Shown: positions 42,604-52,320, counted from the first letter of the stretch. The stretch is 64,000 nt of DNA from Sphingopyxis macrogoltabida (GCF_001314325.1 NZ_CP009429.1:3906501-3970500); one strand, 5' to 3'. Notes: generated from the letters alone by a model not told the origin. Program-made: numbers and translations.

Positions 42604-45498
42604 CTATTTCCCTGCCTTGTCGCTCACGGCCTTGATCACCAGCGCCTTGTCGTCGACCAGATAGCGCCGGGCGAGCGCCTGAAGCTGGGCCGGCGTCGCG
42701 GCCGCGACTTCGGCGATCCCGCCCCGGCTGCGATCGAGGCGGGCGGTGTGCGTCGCCGCTTCGGTGACGTAAGGAAGCCAATAGGCGTTTTCGCGCCGCG
42801 CCTTGGTCATCGCCTCGACGAGCGGACGCCGCGCGCGATCAAGAAGGTCGGCATCGACCGGGGCGTCGCGCAGTTCCTTCGCGATACCGAAGATCGCCGC
42901 GCGTGTCGTCGCGAGGTCCTTGTAATCGATGTTGCTGGCGGCAAGCAGGAAGCCATAGCCCGGATAGTCGCTCGACAGGCTCGCCGCGGCGCCGGGGCTG
43001 TAGCTTTCGCCGAGCTTCTCGCGCAGTTCCTCGGTCAGCTTCAACTGCATCACCCGCGACAGCAGGTTGAGCTGCATCGCCTCGGCGAGGTCGCTGTCAT
43101 CGCGCGCCGGCCAGTATACGCGCAGTTCGGCCTGCTCGGCCGGCCCCTTGTGGACCAGTGTGCGTTCGCTCAGGTCAGCGGGATATTGGCGAACCCGCGC
43201 GTCGGTGCGCGGGTCGAAGGCAGCGCGGCGTTCGGGGAGCGCGCCGAAGGTCGCGGCGATCGCGTCGATCGCCGCCTGTTCGTCGATGTCGCCGACGACG
43301 CCGATCTCGATCGCGCCATGCGCGAGGCTGTCGCCCATCGCCGCCTTGAGCCCGGCCCAGTCGAGCGCCATCACCTTGGCGAGCGGCGGCGTCACCTCGC
43401 GCGGATCATCGTTCGCAAGGATACCCCCCGCGTCGCGCGCGATCACCGCCGACGGCGTCGCATCGTTCGCGGCATATTGCTGCGGCAGGAAGCGGCGGAT
43501 CAAGGCGAGCCCGTCGGCGCGATAGCCAGGATGGGTGACGAACGCCGCCATCAGCTTCGCCTGCAGCGCGAAATCGTCGGGCGAGGTCAGCGCGCTGCCC
43601 CCGAAGGCGTCGGTATCGCTGCCGAAGGCGGGGCTCACCGTCTTGCCGGCGAGGATCGTACGCAGTTCGTCGACACTGTGCGCCTCGAGCCCGCCGAGGC
43701 TGATCGATCCCGCCAGCGCGACCTTGGTCGGATCGTCCTTCGTCGCCAGCAGTTCGCCGCCATCGACGCGCAGCGACAGATAGACCTTGTCCTTCTGGAA
43801 GTCGGTCTTCTTGATGTTGAGCATCACATTGTTGGCGAAGCGGACGCGGCGGATGCCGAGGTCGTCGATCCGGTCGTCGGCGACGACCTTTCCGGGCGTA
43901 CCGAAATCGTCATAGGCGAAGGCGCTGCTTGCCGATTCGGCCGGCGCCGCGACGGCGACCTGCTGCGACGCCCGCAATTCGGCGAGGATCGCGGGGGTGC
44001 CGCCCTCGATGGGCTTTTTCGATGTCACATGCGCGAGCGGCGCGCTCAGCCCTTCGACGCGCTTGCGGAAGGCGGCGCTGACCGCCGCGGCGTCGAGCGA
44101 CGGCGCGGTCGCGTCGAACAGCGCCTGCGTCGTTTCGGGGCGGACGACCACGAAATCGCCCTCGGCGGCGGACAGGAGGACGTCGGCCATCGTCTCGCTG
44201 CGCCGGGTCGTCACCCCCGCGACCGCATTCTTGAGCGCGGTGCGGCGGATGGCGAGTTGTTCGTCGACCTCGGCCTGTGTGAAGCCATGCTCCACGGCGC
44301 GGCGCAATTCCTGTTCGACGAGCGCGAGCGCTTCCTTCCACGCGCCTTCCTTGGCGACCGCGCCGACGGTGACCTGATCGAAGACCTTCCAACCCGCCGC
44401 TTCGCTGAAATAGCCGGCAAGGATCGGCGAATCCTCGTTCAGCGCGATCTTCGCGAGGCGGCGGCTGACGATCGCCTCGCCCACCTCCTCGGCCAGATTC
44501 TTCGCGCGCTTCGCCTTGGTGTCTGGCTCCTGCACCCACGGCTTGAATGCGGTGACGGTCACCGCGTCCTGGATCGCGGGATCGACGAAATCGTCGGCCG
44601 CCGACGGCCGCTTATAATCGACCGTGCCGATATCGGGGTCCGGCCCGGCGGGGCCGCGGCCTTTCCAGTCCGAGAAGCGCGCCTTGATCTTCGCTTCGAC
44701 CGCCGCCGGGTCGAAATCGCCGACCATGACCAGCGTCGCGCGCTCGGGGCGGTAATAGCGGTCGTAAATGTCGCGGATGCGCGCCGCGGGGGCGGTCCTG
44801 ATCACCTCTTCGGTGCCCACCGGGATACGGCTTGCGACACGCATGCCTTCCATCTGGAAACCGAGCTGGTCGATCAGACTGCGCAGTTGATAGGTATCGC
44901 GCGCGCGGCGTTCGGACAGGATGATCCCGCGCTCGCGGTCGACCGCGGCGGGATCGATCGTCACCTCGCTCGCCGTCTCACGCATCAGCATCAGCCCGGT
45001 GTCGATCAGGTCGTCGGTCGCATTGGGCAGGTCGAGCTTGTAGACGGTATCGTCGAAGCCGGTCACGGCGTTGGTGTCGGCCCCAAAGGCCAGCCCCTTG
45101 CGTTCGAGCAGCTTGACCATCTCGCCCTCGGGGACGTTGGTCGACCCGTTGAACACCATATGCTCGAGGAAATGGGCGAGCCCGCGCTGGTCGTCGGCCT
45201 CGGCGAAGCTGCCGACGTCGAAGCGCATGCGCAGGACGACACTGTCCTTCGGCGTGCTGTTCTTCAGCAGCGCATATTTCATCCCGTTGGGCAGCACGCC
45301 GAAGACGATGTTCGGATCGACCGGCACATCGCTGGCGGCAAAATTCCATGCCTTTGCGGCGTCGGTCTGGGGATTGACCGCCGCTGGCGCCGGGACGGTC
45401 GCGACGGGCTGCCATGCGAGCGCGGCGGGCGCGGAAACGGCAAGGAGGACGAGGGGCGACAGGGCGGTCGAGGCGCGCCGGACGAAGGACGATGTCAT
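42604..45498 (-). CDS. exported M16 (pitrilysin/insulinase) family zinc protease
   Basis: A 964-residue protein with signal peptide (MTSSFVRRASTALSPLVLLAVSAPAALA). The inverted zinc motif HxxEH is in GLAHFLEHMVFNGS, and the downstream glutamate lies in the DTNAVTGFDDTVYKLDLPN region of the first M16 domain. The second half (from ~500) is a catalytically inactive M16 repeat (GEIGVVGDIDEQAAID-like). It probably degrades peptides in the periplasm. ATG 45498 is the only reasonable start. Confidence 0.94.
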   Translation of the reverse strand: MTSSFVRRASTALSPLVLLAVSAPAALAWQPVATVPAPAAVNPQTDAAKAWNFAASDVPVDPNIVFGVLPNGMKYALLKNSTPKDSVVLRMRFDVGSFAEADDQRGLAHFLEHMVFNGSTNVPEGEMVKLLERKGLAFGADTNAVTGFDDTVYKLDLPNATDDLIDTGLMLMRETASEVTIDPAAVDRERGIILSERRARDTYQLRSLIDQLGFQMEGMRVASRIPVGTEEVIRTAPAARIRDIYDRYYRPERATLVMVGDFDPAAVEAKIKARFSDWKGRGPAGPDPDIGTVDYKRPSAADDFVDPAIQDAVTVTAFKPWVQEPDTKAKRAKNLAEEVGEAIVSRRLAKIALNEDSPILAGYFSEAAGWKVFDQVTVGAVAKEGAWKEALALVEQELRRAVEHGFTQAEVDEQLAIRRTALKNAVAGVTTRRSETMADVLLSAAEGDFVVVRPETTQALFDATAPSLDAAAVSAAFRKRVEGLSAPLAHVTSKKPIEGGTPAILAELRASQQVAVAAPAESASSAFAYDDFGTPGKVVADDRIDDLGIRRVRFANNVMLNIKKTDFQKDKVYLSLRVDGGELLATKDDPTKVALAGSISLGGLEAHSVDELRTILAGKTVSPAFGSDTDAFGGSALTSPDDFALQAKLMAAFVTHPGYRADGLALIRRFLPQQYAANDATPSAVIARDAGGILANDDPREVTPPLAKVMALDWAGLKAAMGDSLAHGAIEIGVVGDIDEQAAIDAIAATFGALPERRAAFDPRTDARVRQYPADLSERTLVHKGPAEQAELRVYWPARDDSDLAEAMQLNLLSRVMQLKLTEELREKLGESYSPGAAASLSSDYPGYGFLLAASNIDYKDLATTRAAIFGIAKELRDAPVDADLLDRARRPLVEAMTKARRENAYWLPYVTEAATHTARLDRSRGGIAEVAAATPAQLQALARRYLVDDKALVIKAVSDKAGK

Positions 45499-45539
45499 GC
45501 CCCTGTGTGACCACGCCGCGTCGGGCGGTCAAGCGATGG

Positions 45540-46685
45540 TCAGGCGATGTGCTGGACGCTTTCGACAGACGACATGGGATCGTGATCGGCCGCCTTGGCC
45601 GCGTAAAGCGCGCGGTCGGCGACCTCGAACAATTTCTTCGCGGTCGCGCCGTCGCCCGGCCAGGCGGCGACGCCGATGCTCGCGCCGACGCGGATCGCCT
45701 GACCCTCGATATGATAGGGCGCGGCGAGCGCCGCGAGGATATGGTCGGCGATCGATGTGTTCATGAGCAGCGACCCCGCCGGGACGAGGATGGCGAACTC
45801 GTCGCCGCCCTGCCGCGCCACCGCCGCATGGTCGCCGCACGCGCGGCGCAGGCGCGCCGCGACTTCGCAGAGCAGCAGGTCGCCGGCCGCATGGCCGTGC
45901 CGGTCGTTGACGGGTTTGAACCCGTCGAGATCGAGCAGCGCGATGGCAAAGGGCCTGCCCGGGCTCGCTGCGGCGATTTCCTCGTCGAGCCGCAGGTCGA
46001 ATTCGCGGCGGTTCGACAGGCCGGTGAGCGGGTCGGTATGAGCAAGCTCGCGCATCTGGCGCTGCAGTTCGAGGAGGTCGATGAGCTGCCCGTGCTGCTG
46101 GATCATCATCCGGAGCAGGAACAAGGTCGCGACGACAAGGCTAGTCCCCGCGCCGATCTCTGCCGGGTTGCCCGACAACAGCATGAGCAGCGAGATCGGG
46201 ACGAGGCCGATCGACAGGTTGACGAAGGTCGCGAGACGGATCGACGACAGGCAATAAGCGGTCGCGAGCGAGCCCATCGCCATGATCATCGCATAATAGC
46301 TGTGCGCTTCGGGCGGCGCGGCGAACCAGTTGGTCACCGTCCAGATGCTGCACATCGCGCCCATCGATCCCGACAGCCAGGTCGATTCCTTGACCACCCG
46401 GCGGGCGCGGCGCGGGCTCATCTTGCGGCCGCGATTGTGCATCAGGACGCCGAAGCCCAATAGGCAGACGACCGCGAGGATCACCGGAAAACCGATGCGG
46501 ATGAAGGGATGGACGCTCGCGACGCCGGCATAGATGGCGGTCGGCGTCGTAGCCGCGAGCATCAGGAACAGCATCGGGGTCAGTGTTTCGACGCGATAGG
46601 CGCGCAGCATCGCGACATCGTCGCGGATTGCCTCCGGAACCGGCGGGAAAAACCGCCGCTGTATCGATTGAAAGACCCCCGTCAT
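45540..46685 (-). CDS. GGDEF diguanylate cyclase with membrane sensor
   Basis: A 381-residue protein. Residues ~30-200 hold about six hydrophobic segments; residues ~215-375 are the GGDEF domain, with DPLTGLSNRREFDLRL, ALLDLDGFKPVNDRHGHAAGD (nucleotide and metal residues) and the active GGDEF (AVARQGGDEFAILVPAG). The allosteric RxxD I-site is not clear, because an extra residue lies between the upstream RACGD and the motif. The protein should make c-di-GMP in response to an unknown membrane signal. It is divergent from the lipoxygenase gene. Confidence 0.94.
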   Translation of the reverse strand: MTGVFQSIQRRFFPPVPEAIRDDVAMLRAYRVETLTPMLFLMLAATTPTAIYAGVASVHPFIRIGFPVILAVVCLLGFGVLMHNRGRKMSPRRARRVVKESTWLSGSMGAMCSIWTVTNWFAAPPEAHSYYAMIMAMGSLATAYCLSSIRLATFVNLSIGLVPISLLMLLSGNPAEIGAGTSLVVATLFLLRMMIQQHGQLIDLLELQRQMRELAHTDPLTGLSNRREFDLRLDEEIAAASPGRPFAIALLDLDGFKPVNDRHGHAAGDLLLCEVAARLRRACGDHAAVARQGGDEFAILVPAGSLLMNTSIADHILAALAAPYHIEGQAIRVGASIGVAAWPGDGATAKKLFEVADRALYAAKAADHDPMSSVESVQHIA

Positions 46686-46836
46686 GCGAGGGGGATAGCG
46701 GGTCAGGGGTAAAACATCGGTTAAGGAAGGAAGCGTCGCCTTTTCCTCCGCTTGGCAGGGCTTTCCCCACAGATGGCTCGCGAAATATTAACCATGTTGG
46801 GGCACCTCCGCAGGCCTTATCGCAGGAGCCCAGCCC

Positions 46837-48855
46837 ATGTCCTTTGTGTCGCCTTCGCTGACCCCGTCTTCGTCCGCCCCTTCGCCTGCCCCATCGCCTG
46901 CCCAAGCATCGCCGTTGCCATCGGCCAATCCCAGCCTGCCGCAAAACGATACGCCCGCCGAGCAAGCGGCGCGCGCGGCACAGCTCGCCGCTTCGCAGGC
47001 CGTCTATGTCTGGACCACCGACGTCCCGACGCTGCCCGGCGTGCCGCTCGCCACCGACGTGCCGAAGAACGACGAACCGACGATCGCCTGGTTCGGCATC
47101 TTGATCGGCGTCGGCCTCGCGATCGTGCGCAATGCGCTGACGGTGAAGCTCGGCGGCGTCGACCGGGGCGAGCTCGACACGCCGCGCGCCGAATATGAAA
47201 CCGCGCTCGCCGAGTGCGACGCGATCGAGCTATCGACCGCGAAGATCGTCGCCGAACATGGCGTTCACAGCGGCGGCAATATCTTCGAACGCATCGTCGG
47301 CGACGTGGAAAATGCCGTCGCCGCGGCTGAGCGCGACGTGCATCTCGCTTTGCTTCAGGGATATAAGGAGCGGCTCGAGGATCTCATGAAGGTCGACGAG
47401 GCCGAGGTGGCGGGGCTGGGCAGCAAGACGCCGCGCAGCCTCGACGCATATCGCGCGCTGTTCGCTACCCTGCCGGTGCCGGGCATCAGCTATATGTTCC
47501 AGGACGACAAGGAGTTCGCCCGCCTGCGCGTGCAGGGGCCGAACTGCATGCTGATCGCGGCGGTCGAGGGAGCGCTGCCCGCCAATTTCCCGCTGAGCGA
47601 AAAGGCTTACGCCGCGGTGGTGAATGGCGACACGCTGGCCGCCGCGCTCGCCGACGGCCGCCTCTTCATGCTCGATTACAAGCCGCTCGCGATCCTCGAC
47701 CCCGGCACCTATGGCGGCGAAGCCAAATATGTCTCGCAGCCGATGGCGCTGTTCGCGGTACCGCCGGGCGGCGCATCGCTCATCCCCGTCGCGATCCAGT
47801 GCGGCCAGGACCCCGCCGACTGTCCGATTTTCACGCCCTCACCGGCGGCCGACAGGCAATGGGGCTGGGAAATGGCGAAATTCGTCGTGCAGGTCGCCGA
47901 CGGTAATTATCATGAGCTCTTCGCCCATCTGGCACGCACCCATCTGGTGATCGAGGCGTTCGCGGTCGCGACGCACCGCCATCTTGCCGAGGCGCATCCG
48001 GTGTGGGCGCTGCTCGTCCCGCATTTCGAGGGGACATTGTTCATCAACGAACAGGCGGCGACCTCGCTGATCGCGGCGAACGGCCCGATCGACCATATTT
48101 TCGCGGGGACGATCGCGTCGAGCCAGCTTGCCGCAGTCGATGCGCGGCTGGCGTTCGATTTCCGGGGCAAGATGCCGCACGCCGATTTTGCCGCGCGGGG
48201 CGTCGGGGTCGATTCGGCGCTCGCCGACTATCCGTATCGCGACGACGCGCTGCTGGTGTGGGACGCGATCCACGAATGGGCGCGGCAATATGTCGATCTT
48301 TATTATACGGGCGACACCGATATCGTCGCCGATACCGAGCTGGCGGCATGGGCCGCGTGCCTCGCGGGCGAAGCCAAGGTCGGCGGGCTCGGCCCGGTGA
48401 CGACGCGCAACCAGCTCGCCGAAATCTGCGCGATGGTGATGTTCACCGCCAGCGCGCAGCATGCGGCGGTCAATTTACCGCAAAAGGACATCATGGCCTT
48501 CGCCCCCGCGGTGACCGGCGCAGCGTGGCAACCGGCGCCGAACGGCCAGCGCGGACACGACAAGACGGGCTGGCTCGCGATGATGCCGCCGATGGCCCTC
48601 GCGCTCGAACAATTGAACGTGCTCGAACTGCTGGGGTCGGTGCATTATCGCCCGCTCGGCGACTATCGCAGCAACGCCTTTCCCTATCCGCAGTGGTTCC
48701 AGGATCCGCGCGTCACCGCGGCGGAGGGCCCGCTCGCCTGGTTTCAGGCGGCGCTTGCCGACGTCGAGGCGGAAATCGTCACGCGCAATGCCGAGCGGAT
48801 GCAGCCCTATCCCTATCTGCAGCCGAGCCTGATCCCGACGAGCATCAATATCTGA
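46837..48855 (+). CDS. bacterial lipoxygenase
   Basis: A 672-residue non-heme iron dioxygenase. The lipoxygenase signature is complete: NYHELFAHLARTH gives the iron ligands His364 and His369, followed by EAFAVATHRHLAEAHPVWALL; His542 and Asn546 lie in TASAQHAAVNLPQ, and the C-terminal Ile672 (PTSINI) is the fifth ligand. There is no PLAT domain; instead the N terminus is Ser/Pro/Ala-rich (residues 1-45) before a hydrophobic stretch WFGILIGVGLAIV. It oxygenates polyunsaturated fatty acids, which this bacterium is not expected to make. A lipoxygenase of Sphingopyxis has been characterised (recalled). AGGAG precedes ATG 46837. Confidence 0.93.
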   Translation: MSFVSPSLTPSSSAPSPAPSPAQASPLPSANPSLPQNDTPAEQAARAAQLAASQAVYVWTTDVPTLPGVPLATDVPKNDEPTIAWFGILIGVGLAIVRNALTVKLGGVDRGELDTPRAEYETALAECDAIELSTAKIVAEHGVHSGGNIFERIVGDVENAVAAAERDVHLALLQGYKERLEDLMKVDEAEVAGLGSKTPRSLDAYRALFATLPVPGISYMFQDDKEFARLRVQGPNCMLIAAVEGALPANFPLSEKAYAAVVNGDTLAAALADGRLFMLDYKPLAILDPGTYGGEAKYVSQPMALFAVPPGGASLIPVAIQCGQDPADCPIFTPSPAADRQWGWEMAKFVVQVADGNYHELFAHLARTHLVIEAFAVATHRHLAEAHPVWALLVPHFEGTLFINEQAATSLIAANGPIDHIFAGTIASSQLAAVDARLAFDFRGKMPHADFAARGVGVDSALADYPYRDDALLVWDAIHEWARQYVDLYYTGDTDIVADTELAAWAACLAGEAKVGGLGPVTTRNQLAEICAMVMFTASAQHAAVNLPQKDIMAFAPAVTGAAWQPAPNGQRGHDKTGWLAMMPPMALALEQLNVLELLGSVHYRPLGDYRSNAFPYPQWFQDPRVTAAEGPLAWFQAALADVEAEIVTRNAERMQPYPYLQPSLIPTSINI

Positions 48856-48866
48856 TGCGCTAATGA

Positions 48867-48890
48867 GAACCCCGGCAAAAGCCGGGGTTC
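48867..48890. terminator. hairpin between lipoxygenase and purC
   Basis: GAACCCCGGC-AAAA-GCCGGGGTTC, a 10-bp perfect stem. A partial second copy (GGCTCCGGCTTTTGCCGGGTT) follows at 48906-48926. Convergent genes, so either a bidirectional terminator or a REP-like repeat. Confidence 0.5.
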
Positions 48891-48934
48891 GTTGGCAAGC
48901 CATGCTGGCTCCGGCTTTTGCCGGGTTGGCCCGC

Positions 48935-49714
48935 TCAGCTACCCTTTTTCTTGCGGTGGCTTTCGAGGTCGAGCACGGCATTTTCGCTGCCTTCGGGCAG
49001 CAGGCCCAGACGGCGTGCGACTTCCTGATAGGCTTCGACCTCGCCGCCGAGGTCGCGGCGGAAGCGGTCCTTGTCGAGCTTTTCGTTCGTCGTCATGTCC
49101 CACAGGCGGCAGCCGTCGGGGCTGATCTCGTCGGCAAGGATGATGCGGCTGAAGTCGCCTTCGTAAAGCCGACCGAACTCGAGCTTGAAGTCGACGAGGC
49201 GGATACCGACCGCGGCGAACATGCCCGACATGAAATCGTTGATGCGGATCGCCATGTCCTGGATGTCGTGAAGCTCGTCCTGGCTGCACCAGTTGAAGCA
49301 GGCGATATGCTCCTCGGCGACCAGCGGATCGCCGAGGGCGTCGTCCTTGTAGCAATATTCGATCAGCGTGCGGGGAAGCTGCGTCCCCTCCTCGATCCCG
49401 AGCCGCTTCGACAGCGTGCCCGCGGCGACGTTGCGCACGATCACTTCGATCGGCACGATCTCGACCTGCCGGATCAACTGCTCGCGCATGTTCAGGCGGC
49501 GGATGAAGTGGGTCGGGACGCCGATATTGCCGAGCAGCGTGAAGACATGCTCCGAAATCCGGTTGTTGAGCACGCCCTTGCCGTTGATCGTGCCGCGCTT
49601 CTGCGCGTTGAACGCGGTCGCATCGTCCTTGAAATACTGGATCAGCGTGCCGGGTTCGGGGCCTTCGTAAAGGATCTTGGCCTTGCCTTCATAGATCTGG
49701 CGGCGACGGGACAT
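48935..49714 (-). CDS. purC: phosphoribosylaminoimidazole-succinocarboxamide (SAICAR) synthase
   Basis: A 259-residue PurC starting [20 protein letters not shown]. The ATP site ([29 protein letters not shown]), [17 protein letters not shown] and [13 protein letters not shown], then [14 protein letters not shown] (aspartate-binding) are all in place. It joins CAIR and aspartate in purine synthesis. It stands alone here, without other pur genes beside it. Confidence 0.97.
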   Translation of the reverse strand: MSRRRQIYEGKAKILYEGPEPGTLIQYFKDDATAFNAQKRGTINGKGVLNNRISEHVFTLLGNIGVPTHFIRRLNMREQLIRQVEIVPIEVIVRNVAAGTLSKRLGIEEGTQLPRTLIEYCYKDDALGDPLVAEEHIACFNWCSQDELHDIQDMAIRINDFMSGMFAAVGIRLVDFKLEFGRLYEGDFSRIILADEISPDGCRLWDMTTNEKLDKDRFRRDLGGEVEAYQEVARRLGLLPEGSENAVLDLESHRKKKGS

Positions 49715-49877
49715 GGGCGCGGACTTTCTGTCGGAACCAAAAGAATGACCCCGGCAAGCGACTCAGTGGGAGGCGCGGCGCCGGGGCGGTCGGGCGCCCT
49801 ATAGCGACAAAGGTCGCGCACGTCATCCCCGGCGTAAAGCACCCCTTCTCCCCGTCCGAAGAGCGAGGATTTACATC

Positions 49878-49893
49878 TTTACGCTTACGTAAA
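49878..49893. promoter_or_regulatory. LiuR-like palindrome upstream of crotonase gene
   Basis: TTTACGCTTACGTAAA: perfect TTTACG/CGTAAA arms with a 4-nt centre, 61-76 nt before the start at 49954. It is the same 16-bp element as the one upstream of etfB (11986-12001), at nearly the same distance. It is also close to the purC promoter region, which is divergent. Confidence 0.6.
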
Positions 49894-49953
49894 CTAGAGC
49901 TTGCCTTCGGCCGCTTGGCTTGCGACCATGGCCGCAACCACAAGGAGAGAAAC

Positions 49954-50853
49954 ATGAGCTACGACCAGATTCGCCTCGACAAGCACGAGGGTATCGCGCT
50001 GCTGACGCTGTACCGGCCCGAGCGGATGAACGCGTTCACCGGCGAGATGATGGCCGAGATCATCGCGGCACTCGACGACTGCGACGCCGACGACGGCGTG
50101 CGCGCGGTGATCTTCACGGGCCATGGCGAAAAGGCCTATTGCGCGGGCGCGGATCTGGGCGCGGGCGCCGCGACCTTCGATTATGACAAGCATGGCGACG
50201 GATCGGACAGCCCCGTCGCGGCCGACGGCACGATCGACTGGTCGCACCCGCTGGTCCGCGACGGCGGCGGCCGCGTATCGATGCGCATCTTCGAGGCGAA
50301 GAAGCCGGTGCTCGGCGCGATCAACGGCGCCGCGGTCGGCATCGGCGCGACGATGACGCTGTCGATGGATGCGCGGCTGGCGAGCGATACCGCACGCTAT
50401 GGTTTCGTCTTCGCGCGCCGCGGTATCGTGCCCGAGGCGGCGTCGAGCTGGTTCCTGCCGCGCCTCGTCGGCATCCAGACCGCGGTCGACTGGTGCTATT
50501 CGGGACGGCTGATCCCCGCCGCCGAAGCGCATGAAAAGGGCCTCGTCCAGTCGGTGCACGCCCCGGGCGAACTGATCGACGCCGCGATCGCCAAGGCGCG
50601 CGAATATACCGCCGACAGCGCGCCGGTATCGGTCGCGCTGACGCGGCACATGATGTGGCGGATGCTCGGTGCGCCGCACCCGATGAGCGCGCATCGCTGG
50701 GACAGCCGGGTGATCTTTTCGCGCGGGCGCAGCGCCGACGCCGCCGAGGGCGTCACCAGCTTCCTCGAAAAGCGCCCGCCCAATTTCACCGCCAGCGTCG
50801 CGAGCGACTATCCGTCGTTCGCCGAGTTCGAGGATGCGCCGCCTTACGGGTGA
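49954..50853 (+). CDS. crotonase-family enoyl-CoA hydratase (second copy)
   Basis: A 299-residue crotonase (MSYDQIRLDKHEGIALLTLYRPERMNAFTGEM). KAYCAGADLGAG and the oxyanion block GAINGAAVGIGATMTLSMDARLA are intact; the substrate region FVFARRGIVPEAASSWFLPRLVG has the glutamate at the hydratase position. The C-terminal ~60 residues are long for the family. AAGGAGAG precedes ATG 49954, and a LiuR-type operator lies upstream. Specificity (branched-chain or fatty acyl) is not readable. Confidence 0.9.
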   Translation: MSYDQIRLDKHEGIALLTLYRPERMNAFTGEMMAEIIAALDDCDADDGVRAVIFTGHGEKAYCAGADLGAGAATFDYDKHGDGSDSPVAADGTIDWSHPLVRDGGGRVSMRIFEAKKPVLGAINGAAVGIGATMTLSMDARLASDTARYGFVFARRGIVPEAASSWFLPRLVGIQTAVDWCYSGRLIPAAEAHEKGLVQSVHAPGELIDAAIAKAREYTADSAPVSVALTRHMMWRMLGAPHPMSAHRWDSRVIFSRGRSADAAEGVTSFLEKRPPNFTASVASDYPSFAEFEDAPPYG

Positions 50854-50877
50854 TCGCTACCCGCACTTCACAAACGA

Positions 50878-50911
50878 AAGGCCCGCCGCATGCCGGAGCA
50901 TGGGCGGGCCG
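50878..50911 (-). terminator. terminator of the 50932 gene
   Basis: GGCCCGCC...GGCGGGCC stem with an inner GCATG/CATGC pair; followed by CTTTCG on the minus strand. Shared with the convergent crotonase end. Confidence 0.6.
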
Positions 50912-50931
50912 AAAGGGACTGCTGCTATCGC

Positions 50932-51474
50932 TTAACGCAGGCCCGAGAAACGGATGTCCTGCACGCGGCCATAACGGATGTCGCAGCTGAACTTGCCCTT
51001 GTCGTAATAGCCGCCGCGACCCCAGCGGCCGCCGTAGCCGTCGCGGACAACGACGCGGCCCTTGATCTTGTAACCGTCGCGCTTGCGATCGATACCGGTC
51101 ACCTCGGTCACGTCGGTGCGGCCGTAACGGCTGCTGCCGCGTTCAACCGCGCTGACGCACTGGCTGACCGCGCTGCGGCTGTTGCCATAGCGGTTATAGT
51201 CATAACCATAGCCATAGCGTGGGTCGTTATAGCCACCGCGGTAACGGTCGTTATAGCGGTCATTGTAACGGTCGTAGCGATCATAGCGGTCGTTATCGCC
51301 GCTCGACAGGATCGCGGCGAGGCCGCCGATCACGACGGCGCCGGCGATGATTTCGCCCGCGCTGATGCCGTCGCGGTCATAACGGTCGCGCGCAGCGGCG
51401 GGTGCGGCGCTCATCAACATCGCACCGGCGGTGGCCGCACCAATCGCGGCCTTGGTCAATTTGGTCATAGCCAT
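50932..51474 (-). CDS. Arg/Tyr-rich exported protein, paralogue of the next gene
   Basis: A 180-residue protein with signal (LTKAAIGAATAGAMLMSAAPAAARDRY). A glycine-zipper-like helix RDGISAGEIIAGAVVIGGLAAILSS is followed by tandem RYDRYDRYNDRYNDRY repeats and a C-terminal domain with two cysteines (SQCVSAVE and FSCDIRYGRVQDIRF). It matches the protein at 51670-52197 in the helix, both cysteine blocks and the ending. Function unknown; envelope-associated. ATG 51474 has GGAG 9 nt upstream. Confidence 0.75.
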   Translation of the reverse strand: MAMTKLTKAAIGAATAGAMLMSAAPAAARDRYDRDGISAGEIIAGAVVIGGLAAILSSGDNDRYDRYDRYNDRYNDRYRGGYNDPRYGYGYDYNRYGNSRSAVSQCVSAVERGSSRYGRTDVTEVTGIDRKRDGYKIKGRVVVRDGYGGRWGRGGYYDKGKFSCDIRYGRVQDIRFSGLR

Positions 51475-51603
51475 GGTTCGGTCTCCTCAAGCGCAGGCGT
51501 CGTCGTCGCTGCCTGTTGATGCGCTTTTACCGCGGCGGGGGTGACACGGTGCTGAACCCCCTGCTTATCTGCGGTTCAGACTCGGTTGGCTGGCGTTCAG
51601 CTT

Positions 51604-51643
51604 CAAAAAGAAGGGCCCCGCCATCGGGTGGTGGCAGGGCCCT
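51604..51643 (-). terminator. terminator of the 51670 gene
   Basis: AAGGGCCC...GGGCCCTT stem closed by an inner GCCA/TGGC pair; followed by CTTTTTG on the minus strand. Strong. Confidence 0.7.
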
Positions 51644-51669
51644 TGTGGCGGCAGCCAGAAACGGCCGGG

Positions 51670-52197
51670 TCAGCCGAAACTGACGTCGACGACGCGGCCG
51701 TTGCGGTAGCTGCAGCCGAAACTCCGCGTCTCGCCGCCCAGCCGCGACGCGGTGCCGGTGACGTACCAGCCGCCATCGCTCGGTTCGGTGCTGCCGATGC
51801 TGTCGACGCGGGCGTCGGCCCCCATTTCGCCCTCGACCGCCCAGCTGCACGCGTCGGCGGCGCGCGCCTCGGCCTCGCCGCGCCCATAGGCGCCGGGCTG
51901 TGCCTCGCCCTGGTTCTCGGGCTCGTAGCGCGGGACTTCGCGATAATCGTCATCGCGGTAAGGCGGGTCGTAGCGATCGTCGCGGCGCTCGGCCTTGTTC
52001 TTGCTCGCGGCGCCCGCGATGGCAGCGATCGCGCCGATCACGAACAGTCCGCCCAGCACTTCGCCGGTGCTGATCCGGTCGCGGTCGCGGTGGCCCCAGC
52101 CGCCATGGCGGCTTCGTGCTTCGGCGGGCACGGCGCTGAAGCCCACCGAGGTAACAACGACGGCGGCGGCGGCCGCGAGGCTGGTCAATTTACGCAT
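51670..52197 (-). CDS. exported protein of unknown function, paralogue of the 50932 gene
   Basis: A 175-residue protein with signal peptide (MRKLTSLAAAAAVVVTSVGFSAVPAEA). The core repeats the pattern of the 50932 protein: RDRISTGEVLGGLFVIGAIAAIAGAAS, then a charged tract RRDDRYDPPYRDDDYREVPRYEP and a C-terminal domain with AADACSWAVE and RSFGCSYRNGRVVDVSFG. The paired cysteines probably form a disulfide. ATG 52197 has GGGGAG upstream. No known family. Confidence 0.75.
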   Translation of the reverse strand: MRKLTSLAAAAAVVVTSVGFSAVPAEARSRHGGWGHRDRDRISTGEVLGGLFVIGAIAAIAGAASKNKAERRDDRYDPPYRDDDYREVPRYEPENQGEAQPGAYGRGEAEARAADACSWAVEGEMGADARVDSIGSTEPSDGGWYVTGTASRLGGETRSFGCSYRNGRVVDVSFG

Positions 52198-52320
52198 AGC
52201 GGGAAACTCCCCACAGCACGGGCAACGACAGTCGGCCCGCAATCGCCCTCGTCTTTAGGCCCAGGATGCTGTCGCGCCGGTGAACCGCCCCGCACGCGCG
52301 ACGGGCCGACACCGGACGGC

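Noticed and set aside
42748..45510. A 920-codon plus-strand frame
   Set aside because: Antisense to the M16 protease, whose HxxEH motif and signal peptide show which strand codes.
49715..49953. Purine riboswitch or other leader RNA upstream of purC
   Set aside because: No conserved aptamer core was recognisable; the only clear element is the LiuR-like palindrome for the divergent crotonase.
51230..51300. CRISPR-like short repeats (CGGTCGTTATAG and similar)
   Set aside because: They lie within the coding sequence for RYDRYDRYNDRY and keep the reading frame; spacers are absent.
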